The notes under the pieces were generated by a model that was not told where the DNA came from, searched no databases, and saw only the letters and a program-made list of their open reading frames with translations. From Isosphaeraceae bacterium (lineage in GTDB: Bacteria > Planctomycetota > Planctomycetia > Isosphaerales > Isosphaeraceae): a stretch of DNA of 50,162 nucleotides. Positions 23,480 through 31,166 of this stretch are shown in pieces. Positions within the stretch are counted from its first letter, which is position 1. Every line of letters begins with the position of its first letter. A program made the position numbers and the translations under genes. The DNA lies in assembly GCA_021324445.1 (NCBI GenBank), contig JAJPJC010000129.1, forward strand, positions 1 to 50,162, read 5' to 3'.

Positions 23480-25201
23480 TCACTCGTCTCGCTGGGGACT
23501 GGGGTACTGGCCGACTTGCGCCGGGGGCTGGTCCGGCGTGGAGGTGGGTTTCGTCGGGCCGAGGATGATCGGCAGATCGGCCGTGGGCCCGCATGGGCGA
23601 CCCTGCGGTGCACCGTCCCGGATCAAGGCCTCGTACTCGTGTCGAAAATAGCGCAACGTGCTGAGCACCGGGTTGGGGGCCGACTGGCCCAGGCCACAGA
23701 GGCTGGTGTGCTTGACCATGTCGCAGAGCGACTCGAGCCGGTGCAGGTCGGCGCGGGTGCCGAGCCCCTGGCTGATCCGCTGTAGGAGACGATGGAGCTG
23801 CACGGTGCCGGCACGGCAGGGGATGCACTTGCCGCACGACTCGTCCATGCAGAATTCCATGAAGAACTTGGCCACGTCGACCATGTTCGTGTCCTGGTCC
23901 ATCACGATCATACCGCCGGAGCCCATGATCGAGCCGACGCGGATCAGGGATTCATAGTCGACCGGCGTGTCGAGGTGCTCGGCCGGGATACAGCCTCCCG
24001 ACGGCCCGCCGGTCTGGACCGCCTTGATGGTACCCTCGGGCGGTCCCCCGCCGATCTCCTCGACAATTTGCCGGAGGGTCGTCCCCATCGGCACCTCGAC
24101 CAGCCCGGTATTGCGGATCTTGCCGGCCAAGGCGAAGACCTTGGTCCCCTTGCTCTTCTCGGTGCCGATCGCGGCGAACCAGTCGCCTCCCTGACGGATG
24201 ATCGGTGCGACGTTGGCGAAGGTCTCGACGTTGTTAATCAAGGTGGGCAGGTCCCAGAGACCTTCGGCCGCCGGATACGGGGGCCGCGACCGCGGGACGC
24301 CGCGCAGGCCCTGGATCGAGTGGAGCAACGCCGTCTCCTCGCCGCAGACGAACGCCCCGGCGCCGATGCGGATCTCGATCTTGAAATCGAACGGCGACTC
24401 GAAGATCTGGCTGCCCAGCAACCCGTACCGCTTGGCCTGCTTGATGGCCGTCTCCAGGCGCCGGATGGCCTGGGGATACTCGCCTCGGACGTAGATGTAC
24501 CCCTGGCTGGCCCCGACCGCGTAAGCGGCGATGGCCATCCCCTCAAGGACGCGGTGCGGGTCACTTTCCAGGACGCTCCGGTCCATGAAGGCGCCGGGGT
24601 CCCCCTCGTCGGCGTTGCAGACGACGAACTTCCGCTCGGCCGACTGCTTGGCGACCGTCGCCCACTTCAGGCCAGTCGGGTAGCCGGCGCCGCCACGGCC
24701 GCGCAGGCCACTCCGCGTCATCTCCTCGACGACCGCCGCCGGGCCCATCTCTCGGAGCACATGGTGCAGTGCGTGGTATCCCCCGACCTCAATGTAGGAC
24801 TCGATCCGATCCGGCTCGATCAGCCCGCTGTTCTCCAGCACGATGGCCATCTGCCGGGCGAAGAAGGGCCGTCCCGGGTCGCCGCGCCACACGCCGGCCT
24901 CGGGGCCGCCGTCCAGCGAAGCGACGATCGCGGCGGCCTCCGCGGGCTTGACCCGCTCGTACAGTGGTCCCTCGGGGTCGACCCGGACGAGCGGGCCCTC
25001 GCAGCAGAGCCGCATGCATCCGACCTCGACGACTTGGACCCGCTCGCGCACGCCGGCCTGCGCGATGGCCGCCTCCAGGCTCTCCTTGACCTTCATCGAC
25101 CCGGACCCGAGGCAGCCCGCTGCCGTGCAACAGCGGATCCGCACCGCCTTGCGGGCCGAACGCTCCTTCTCGGCGATCGCCTGGAGGTCAGCGAGGTCCA
25201 T
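23480..25201 (-). CDS. hoxF: Hydrogenase diaphorase flavoprotein subunit
   Basis: This 573-residue NuoF-like subunit binds FMN and NAD(H). An N-terminal thioredoxin-like [2Fe2S] domain ([23 protein letters not shown]) precedes the NADH/FMN core with [27 protein letters not shown] and [10 protein letters not shown], and the [4Fe4S] site SCGKCIPCR. It overlaps hoxE by 14 bases. Confidence 0.93.
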   Translation of the reverse strand: MDLADLQAIAEKERSARKAVRIRCCTAAGCLGSGSMKVKESLEAAIAQAGVRERVQVVEVGCMRLCCEGPLVRVDPEGPLYERVKPAEAAAIVASLDGGPEAGVWRGDPGRPFFARQMAIVLENSGLIEPDRIESYIEVGGYHALHHVLREMGPAAVVEEMTRSGLRGRGGAGYPTGLKWATVAKQSAERKFVVCNADEGDPGAFMDRSVLESDPHRVLEGMAIAAYAVGASQGYIYVRGEYPQAIRRLETAIKQAKRYGLLGSQIFESPFDFKIEIRIGAGAFVCGEETALLHSIQGLRGVPRSRPPYPAAEGLWDLPTLINNVETFANVAPIIRQGGDWFAAIGTEKSKGTKVFALAGKIRNTGLVEVPMGTTLRQIVEEIGGGPPEGTIKAVQTGGPSGGCIPAEHLDTPVDYESLIRVGSIMGSGGMIVMDQDTNMVDVAKFFMEFCMDESCGKCIPCRAGTVQLHRLLQRISQGLGTRADLHRLESLCDMVKHTSLCGLGQSAPNPVLSTLRYFRHEYEALIRDGAPQGRPCGPTADLPIILGPTKPTSTPDQPPAQVGQYPSPQRDE

Positions 25202-25793
25202 CGTGGGTCCATCCTTTCATGCGCTCCAGGGCCGACCCACGATCCTGATTGCCAGCGACCTCGCCGTCGTAGACCACGACGGGGGCCAGCCCGCAGGTGC
25301 CCAGGCAACGCGCCGTCATGAGCGAGACCTGGCCGTCCGGCGTGGTCTTGCCCGCGACGGTCCCCAGACACCCCTCGATGGCGGCCAGGAGCCGGTCGGC
25401 CCCCTTGACGTAGCACGCGGTGCCGGTGCAGACGACGCACGTGTGCTTCCCCTTGGGGGCGAAGCTGAAGAAGTGGTAAAAAGTTGCGACGCCGTAGACG
25501 CGGCTGGGGGGCAGCTTCAGGGCGTGCGCGATGTAGTAGAGCAGGTCGGGCTGGAGGTAGCCGAACAGCTCTTGCGCGGTGTGCAACACCTCGATCAGCG
25601 CATCGGGCGCGAACCGGTGCCGCTTCAGGGTCGCGTCGAGCATCCGGAATCGGTTATCGCCGCTGGGATGGCCGGCCTGCGCCGCGGCCACCGCACTCGA
25701 CCTGGCTGCATCAGCCACACCTCCAGGTGGATCCGCGCCATTGCTGGAGGCGTGCGCGGCCACGCCGTATCTCACCGCCGCTTGATCAACCAT
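25188..25793 (-). CDS. hoxE: Hydrogenase diaphorase NuoE-like subunit
   Basis: This 201-residue thioredoxin-fold [2Fe2S] protein has ligands in [12 protein letters not shown] and [10 protein letters not shown], and the typical preceding helix [12 protein letters not shown]. The first 45 residues are an Ala/Gly/Ser extension. It opens the hoxEFUYH-hoxW operon, and its start overlaps the end of the DUF883 gene by 22 bases, so hydrogenase expression may be tied to the stress genes upstream. Confidence 0.9.
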   Translation of the reverse strand: MVDQAAVRYGVAAHASSNGADPPGGVADAARSSAVAAAQAGHPSGDNRFRMLDATLKRHRFAPDALIEVLHTAQELFGYLQPDLLYYIAHALKLPPSRVYGVATFYHFFSFAPKGKHTCVVCTGTACYVKGADRLLAAIEGCLGTVAGKTTPDGQVSLMTARCLGTCGLAPVVVYDGEVAGNQDRGSALERMKGWTHDGPR

Positions 25794-25984
25794 CCGATGA
25801 GCACTCCTACACCGAGCGCGATGCCCAGGGCCCGCGCAGGCTCTCTTGTCACGTACTCCTTGACCCGTTCACTCCCCTCGGAGATCCGCTGGCGAGCGGT
25901 CGCCGCGCAATGAAGTGCCAGTTCCGTCCACTCTCTCGCCTGGGCGCCTGAATCCGTTTCCATCTCCCGAGTACGATCGCTCAT
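25772..25984 (-). CDS. DUF883/YqjD-like membrane-anchored protein
   Basis: This 70-residue protein has a helical hydrophilic N-terminus and the C-terminal glycine-zipper membrane helix [20 protein letters not shown] ending in KRR, as in the YqjD/ElaB family, whose members tether ribosomes to the membrane in stationary-phase Escherichia coli. The start ATG is at 25984 (MSDRTREME). It overlaps hoxE by 22 bases. Confidence 0.8.
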   Translation of the reverse strand: MSDRTREMETDSGAQAREWTELALHCAATARQRISEGSERVKEYVTREPARALGIALGVGVLIGWLIKRR

Positions 25985-25986
25985 CG

Positions 25987-26527
25987 TCAGGGCCTCCGGA
26001 TAACAGGTTCGACCGGGGCCTTTCGCGGGTCCAAACCATCTTTGTGAGTCATGGCGTAGCTCCCCGGCAGGGCCGCGCGGACATGCATGCGCTCCGCAGG
26101 CGCATCCCACTTCGAGGTCGCCGTCACCGTGCCCTCGTAAGTCGTAGCACCGACCAGGACTGCCTCGCGGCCATGCTTTTGTCGTACGAGCTGGCCGACA
26201 TTCCACTCACCGCGCACGCTCATCCGTGTCGCCCGGGCATCACCGAGGTGCGAGTCGTGCGCCCACACGACCACCTTCGCGGTCTGGCCGTTGCGCTCGA
26301 GGAAGTCGACCAGCCGCCCATGGCCAGCTCCTCGTGGCCCGGGACCCCCAGCTTGCGGACGACGACGTCGTCGAGCGGCGCCTCCAGCGCCCGAGCGACT
26401 TCAAAGGCGCCCGCACTCCATCGCGCGGCAGGGCCAGCACCAGCACGTCCGGGCGACCGGCGTAATCGGCCGGCTTCTCGGCGAGTTTTCGCCCGGCCTC
26501 GCCACGATCTCGAACTGGACTCAGCAT
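25987..26527 (-). pseudogene. Phosphoribosyltransferase/erythromycin-esterase fusion, internally deleted
   Basis: From 26527 one frame gives [19 protein letters not shown] and [11 protein letters not shown], the start of a phosphoribosyltransferase domain. A second frame continues [20 protein letters not shown] and [10 protein letters not shown] third frame then gives [18 protein letters not shown] and [19 protein letters not shown], the end region of an erythromycin-esterase-like domain, finishing at 25987. An intact fusion, such as mycobacterial Rv2030c, exceeds 650 residues. Here frameshifts and a large deletion leave about 180 codons. It cannot be functional as a fusion. Confidence 0.75.
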
Positions 26528-26635
26528 GGCGTCCTCGCTTTCTCATAGAGAACTGCGGGATCGGAGCACCCGGACTTCGGCGCCCTGGAAGAGGTCGCTG
26601 AGCGACCCCTTCAATCGAGGATGGACCTGGGATAG

Positions 26636-26941
26636 TCACCCCCGGCTGTCCTCTCCCTGACGAGACACGACCGAGAGACCGCATGAGGGTCCCGAGCGCT
26701 CTCGCTGCGCGAAAGCCCGGACATCCTCGATGGCACGCAGGAGGATTCCCCGGCGCCAGTTGCTCGGTGCACTGTCGAGAGTCCGTGACAACAGCTCGGC
26801 CAGGCGTGCGGCGGCCTCCTCGGGCGAGTCGCCTTCGCCCCGGACCTCGGGAAAGTGCCGATGGTGGACGGTCAAGCCGTGGGCCGAGCGAAACGGATCG
26901 GTCTTGGTGGTGACGATGATTTGACTCAAGTCGGAGGACAT
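26636..26941 (-). CDS. Small HicB-like hypothetical protein
   Basis: This 101-residue soluble protein begins at the ATG at 26941. The middle region ([20 protein letters not shown], followed by [13 protein letters not shown]) follows the strand-strand-helix pattern of HicB-like folds. I see no HicA toxin beside it. The function is unknown; the position among stress genes suggests a role in the same island. Confidence 0.5.
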   Translation of the reverse strand: MSSDLSQIIVTTKTDPFRSAHGLTVHHRHFPEVRGEGDSPEEAAARLAELLSRTLDSAPSNWRRGILLRAIEDVRAFAQRERSGPSCGLSVVSRQGEDSRG

Positions 26942-27044
26942 CGGAATACTCCTTCTCGCCCCTCCGGTCGGTCACTCGACCTCGCGTGTCTGGATCAGCC
27001 GCTCGTCGTCCTTCGGGGACCAATCGGAAGCCGTCGGTTTGCGA

Positions 27045-27353
27045 TCAAAACGAGATGTGGCTTTCTGACCATCGCATCTCCTCGCACAGGATCCGCTCGG
27101 CCTCGAGCCAGTCCTCACGGTCAGTCCCTGCGGGCCTCCCGCGGGCCTCCCACAACTGAAAGGCGCGGGCAGCGATCTGCTCGTGCGTGGGTCGATCGAC
27201 CGCCCACGCAGGGCGGTGAGCTGCTGGGAGCTCTTTGGCCTCCGTGGCTGCGGAGAACGAACTGGGGCAGTAAGGGACGGAGGCCGGTTGATGCTTTCGC
27301 CGGGCAGGTGAGGTCTGCCCGTCTCGCCGCTGGGTGCGCGTCTGCGTGGTCAT
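27045..27353 (-). CDS. DUF2934 protein
   Basis: This 102-residue protein carries a C-terminal DUF2934 motif (PTHEQIAARAFQLWEARGRP, then DREDWLEAERIL). The N-terminal half is basic and low complexity. I chose MTTQTRTQ at 27353 as start. The frame is open farther upstream to 27452, where it reads MAHKHLEFNSAAREKILHGA. This resembles the first residues of a GroEL paralogue, so an in-frame deletion may have joined a chaperonin start to this gene. Confidence 0.65.
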   Translation of the reverse strand: MTTQTRTQRRDGQTSPARRKHQPASVPYCPSSFSAATEAKELPAAHRPAWAVDRPTHEQIAARAFQLWEARGRPAGTDREDWLEAERILCEEMRWSESHISF

Positions 27354-27494
27354 GATGATCTCCTGGGTATGAGTCCGTATCGGGTGGGTCGCGGCTCCGT
27401 GGAGGATCTTCTCCCGCGCGGCCGAGTTGAATTCGAGATGCTTGTGTGCCATCGAGGTTCTCCTGCTTCGGGACCACTTCGGGGAGCCTGGATG

Positions 27495-28442
27495 TCACGG
27501 GACGATCTCCGCTTCGACCGCGGCGCGAACCGGCGTGGGAGCCGCCTCGCTTCGGGACGCTTTCACGACCAGCACGGGGCAGTCCGCCCTGGAAAGGACG
27601 GACTCGGCCGTGCTGCCCATCAGGAGCCGACCCAACCCGCTCCATCCGTGCGTGCCCATCACGATGAGGTCAGCCTCGAGTTCCTGGGCCATCCGGAGGA
27701 TCTCTTCGGCCTCGTACCCTCGGCACAGCCGGGTCTCCACCGGTTGCTTGAGGTCCGGGCCATCGAGTCGCTGGCGGATCATGTCCAGGGAATCGTGGTA
27801 GCCTTGCGGGTCGAGTCCCGTGGCCATCCTGCCTTCCAGGTAGAGGTCGAACGGGAGGATGTGCAGGACGATGAGTCGGGCCCCGAGATCCCGGGCCAAC
27901 GAGCGAGCCACCCGCAGGGCTGCCTCGCAGCCGTCCGAGAAGTCCGTCGGGTGGAGGAGAACTCGCATCTCCTCCGCCGGGCGCGGCCGGTTCCCTGAGC
28001 GGAGGGCCAGGACCGGACAATGGGCGCCGCGAAGAACGGTGGCGGCGACGCTCCCGGCCAGGAGCCGCCTAAGCCCCGTACGCCCGTGTGTCCCCATGAC
28101 GATGAGGTCAGCCCCGACCTCGTCGGCCATCCGGAGGATCTCCTCCGCGGCGTGCCCCTCCCGCGTGTGATATTCTACGTCAATGGCATGACCCGGGATG
28201 TACACCTCGCCCAACTTGCGCTTGATGGATTCGTACTGAGCTTCATCCCTCCCGGCGTTGTAGAACTGCATCGTCGTCTGACCGAGGTAGACCGGTTCTT
28301 CCACGACCAGATTCGGCTCCAGGACGTGGAGGACGACGATGCGGGTCTTGTTCTCGACGGCCAGCGAGCCGGCCAGGCGGAAGGCTTGCGTCGAGTCTTC
28401 GGAGAAGTCGGCCGCGAACAGCATAGTTCGGAAGGGGTACAT
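27495..28442 (-). CDS. Tandem universal stress protein
   Basis: This 315-residue protein has two complete USP domains. Domain 1 starts LFAADFSEDSTQAF and has the ATP loop GTHGRTGLRRLLAGS; domain 2 starts LLHPTDFSDGCEAA and has GTHGWSGLGRLLMGS. Both keep the G-2x-G-9x-G(S/T) nucleotide-binding pattern, unlike the broken USP at 11.4 kb. Tandem USPs are common in hypoxia and dormancy regulons. It lies on the same strand as the BON and Hsp20 genes. Confidence 0.92.
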   Translation of the reverse strand: MYPFRTMLFAADFSEDSTQAFRLAGSLAVENKTRIVVLHVLEPNLVVEEPVYLGQTTMQFYNAGRDEAQYESIKRKLGEVYIPGHAIDVEYHTREGHAAEEILRMADEVGADLIVMGTHGRTGLRRLLAGSVAATVLRGAHCPVLALRSGNRPRPAEEMRVLLHPTDFSDGCEAALRVARSLARDLGARLIVLHILPFDLYLEGRMATGLDPQGYHDSLDMIRQRLDGPDLKQPVETRLCRGYEAEEILRMAQELEADLIVMGTHGWSGLGRLLMGSTAESVLSRADCPVLVVKASRSEAAPTPVRAAVEAEIVP

Positions 28443-28580
28443 GAATGTTCTCCTCTCAGTGGAAAGTCGGATGACCTGCCTGGGCTCAACCCACGAGGGT
28501 CGCGAGTGCGATCGCCGCGCCGCCCCGATCGTCGCCTGTCGCGGTCGTCCCGGTACTGGCGCAGAGATTCTTCGCGCACC

Positions 28581-29231
28581 CTACGGCGTCACCATGATGA
28601 GGTTCTCGACCTTGGAGACCCCTGGCGCGGCCCAGGCCATGCGGTCGGCCTCATCGCGCTCCGCCCAGGAGTGCAACTCGCCGTGCAGCGTCACCTTGCC
28701 GTCGTGCGACTCCACGCGGAGCTTCTGCGCATCCAGCTCGGCGCTGCGCCGGAAGGCCGTTTCGATCCGGGACTTGACCTCGGCCGCCACGACCTGCGGC
28801 TTCAGGGTGATCTGGTTCAGCACGCCTCGTACGCCGACGAGGGAATGCACGGCCTGCTCGGCCGCGGCCTTCTGATACTGCCAATCGACCTCTCCCTCGA
28901 GGTAGATCCAGCCGTGGCTCACCCAGAGTCTGATCCAATCAGCCGGAACCCGCGTCTCCCAGGTCAACGCCTCGACGGCCGCCAGCGCGATCTGCGCGTC
29001 GGTCCGCTCGGAGGTCCAGGGCATCCGAACCTCGATGTCGTTGGCGACCGCCTTGACGCCGCGGACCCGCTTGGTTGCGCGCCCGGCTCTCAGTTTCTCG
29101 CCGTAGTCGGGCACGAACCCGGTCAGCGTTACGATGCCGTCGTGGACCGCAACGCCGATCTCGACCGCATTGATGCTCGGCTCCCACTCGAGCTCGTCCT
29201 CGACATCGCGTCGCAATTGTGCCTCACGCAT
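28581..29231 (-). CDS. Triple BON-domain protein
   Basis: This 216-residue protein holds three successive BON domains: VHDGIVTLTGFVPDYGEK in the first, VSHGWIYLEGEVDWQYQK in the second and SHDGKVTLHGELHSWAER in the third. There is no signal peptide, so it acts in the cytoplasm or at the membrane face. Such proteins (OsmY-like arrangement) appear with USPs and Hsp20 in stress islands. The ATG at 29231 (MREAQLRRD) is chosen because family similarity begins there. Confidence 0.88.
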   Translation of the reverse strand: MREAQLRRDVEDELEWEPSINAVEIGVAVHDGIVTLTGFVPDYGEKLRAGRATKRVRGVKAVANDIEVRMPWTSERTDAQIALAAVEALTWETRVPADWIRLWVSHGWIYLEGEVDWQYQKAAAEQAVHSLVGVRGVLNQITLKPQVVAAEVKSRIETAFRRSAELDAQKLRVESHDGKVTLHGELHSWAERDEADRMAWAAPGVSKVENLIMVTP

Positions 29232-29400
29232 GGCTTGCCTCCCTTTCTCTCCAACCATCGGAGTGATTCCCCTGGAAAACGCCTGTCTCGACACAACGAC
29301 ATGCCTCGTCACGATCCCGCAACGGCCAAGGTGAGCCCGGTCACCCCAGGCAGCATTCCCTTTCGGTCCGATGCCGCCCGGGGTGACCGAGTCCTCACCG

Positions 29401-29928
29401 CTACTTCCCGTCCCGGACCTCAAGGCGCCGTGCCTTCTTCACGGACGGCGTCGAGGCCGGCATTGCGACCTCGAGGACTCCATCGCGAAACTGGGCGGTC
29501 GCCTTGGAAGGCTCGGCACCCTCGGGCAACGGGATGGCTCGGTAGAAGGAGCCGTAGGAGCACTCGGTGTAGCGGTACCCCTCGCGCTCCTCCTTCTTCT
29601 CCTGCCTCCGCTCACCCTGGATCGTGATCAGGTCATCATTGACTTCCACCTTGATGCCGTCTTTGCTGAGTCCCGGCAGGTCGGCGTGGACCACGAACTG
29701 GCCCTCGCGCTGCAGGACATCGACCTTCGGAGACCACTCGGCCGGGACGAAGCCGGTCTCGCGCCGCAGGAGCTCGTGGCCCCGGGTGAGGAAACTCGGC
29801 AGGTGCCACCCGCTCTGGAGGCCGAATTCCTCGAAGGGCTGGTCCAGCACCTCGGCGAACCGGCGCCTGAAGGTGAACGGGCTGCCATTGCCGGTCTTCG
29901 GCTTGGGTGCTTCTTTGACCTCTGACAT
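29401..29928 (-). CDS. Hsp20/alpha-crystallin small heat-shock protein
   Basis: This 175-residue chaperone holds unfolding proteins in an ATP-independent way. The alpha-crystallin domain spans about residues 67-165, from WSPKVDVLQREGQFVVHADL to KATAQFRDGVLEVAMP, with ERRQEKKEEREGYRYTECS in the middle. The N-terminal arm is 65 residues. It is the counterpart of the mycobacterial DosR-regulated Acr in this island. Confidence 0.92.
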   Translation of the reverse strand: MSEVKEAPKPKTGNGSPFTFRRRFAEVLDQPFEEFGLQSGWHLPSFLTRGHELLRRETGFVPAEWSPKVDVLQREGQFVVHADLPGLSKDGIKVEVNDDLITIQGERRQEKKEEREGYRYTECSYGSFYRAIPLPEGAEPSKATAQFRDGVLEVAMPASTPSVKKARRLEVRDGK

Positions 29929-30189
29929 AAGTATCTCCTTTCATTGAGAAATCACGAGCGAATCCTGACACGTGGAGCGATGAGTGTCTGCCCCCTTCGC
30001 GGGACTGACACCATGCCGGCGCGTTCCGTCCTCGAGTCGTGGTCCAGCCTTCGTCTCGAGCCTTCTCTCAGCGTCGAGGACTCGACGCGGACGGAATGCG
30101 TACCCCAGACGGAACATCAAACGGGCCCACCGGCCGGGAGCGCCGGTGGCACTCGGTACGACATGGCCGCTCGACCGCGGCACCTCGGG

Positions 30190-30441
30190 CGCGCAAGGTA
30201 CTTCCCCCATGCGGTCGCCTCGAGCGCCGGCGCCGCGCGCGGCGAGTCCCTGGTCGGACCCGCCGCAAGGTCCCGTGAGGGCTCCAGTACGATGCAGTCG
30301 AAGATCCCGACCCGAGCGGCAGGGAGCGTGCGCGCTCGCGAGGACAGCGACCTCGTGAGCGTAATACTCCATCAGGGGATCGTAGGCCGGCTGCACGATG
30401 TAAAGATGGCTCGCCGGGCCGTTGTCGAAGGGGGTGAACAT
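30190..30441 (-). pseudogene. Hypothetical gene after leader C, probably frameshifted
   Basis: From the ATG at 30441 (MFTPFDNGPASHLYIVQPAY) the sequence looks like real protein for about 38 residues to HEVAVLAS. Then the protein-like frame shifts to RTLPAARVGIFDCIVLEPSR, while the original frame degenerates into low complexity until a stop at 29941. The ribosome-binding site GGAGACGGCAGC is the same as that of the BON gene after leader B. I recognise no family. Confidence 0.5.
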
Positions 30442-30643
30442 GCTGCCGTCTCCGGGAAACCTGAGGGAAAGGGAACCCTCATGAGACCCTCGAGTGCGGC
30501 AGCCGTTACCGCGGGAACTGGATCATCCTGGGACGGATAATCCGGAGTGTCCGACCATCAGACCAACCAGTCGGGGCATAAAAAAACCCCAACCATGCGG
30601 AGTTGCATGGCGGGGCCACCATAGCCGGGATCCAGTTGCCCAT
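30442..30643 (-). promoter_or_regulatory. Structured leader RNA, copy C (ANTAR-type attenuator candidate)
   Basis: On the minus strand ACTGGA (30636-30631) lies between GGGCA and TCCC. It is followed by the stem-loop GGC-TATGGTG-GCC (30626-30614) and a terminator CCCCGCCATGC/GCATGGTTGGGG with hexaloop AACTCC and seven T's (30586-30580). GCTGCCG (30503-30497) pairs perfectly with CGGCAGC (30448-30442), immediately before the start codon at 30441. Stem bases differ from copies A and B while pairing is kept. Confidence 0.75.
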
Positions 30644-30661
30644 CACGAGCAACCTACAACA

Positions 30662-31027
30662 TCAAGAATATTGGCCTGATCCCCTCATGTCAAGGGCCCA
30701 GAGAACTTCGTTTCCGAATCCTGAGACGTTGAACAGCCGGCCGAGTGCCGAGGGCCCGACCGCGACCGTGATCGGCCGGCCGGTCCGCCGGACCGTAAGG
30801 CCGCGGACCAGACCCTCCGTCGGTGCCATGGCAATCATCCGCACGGTGTGGGGATCCACGTGATGGGCGACTTCGAGGATGACCGTCCGCTTGCCGGCCG
30901 AAACCTTCACGGCCTCGTTGATCGCCGGGAGACCATCGGAGAACCAGACCTTGACGACCGAACCACGGACGGCCGTGATGTGCCCAACCGAGCCGGATAG
31001 TTTCCTCGCGTTTTCGGCTGCTGCCAT
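30662..31027 (-). pseudogene. atpD: ATP synthase beta subunit, N-terminal fragment
   Basis: The 121 codons match the N-terminal beta-barrel domain of AtpD (GHITAVRGSVVKVWF, VILEVAHHVDPHTVRMIAM, RGLTVRRTGRPITVAVGP, LGRLFNV). They then diverge after RLFNV and stop. The P-loop and catalytic domain are absent, so it cannot be a working subunit. The wording is closer to the alternate (N-ATPase) beta chain sometimes seen in planctomycetes. It stops about 20 bases before leader C. Confidence 0.8.
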
Positions 31028-31166
31028 TACGAGACCCTCACGTCTTTACCGGATCGTCCCAGCCGCCCGGTCCCGACCATCGTGGGGACCCGGGCGAGCC
31101 AGACCCTCCCAATCTCAGTGATCCCGACGACTCTCAACCGGAGGGGAATGAGCACCGGGTCCCGAT

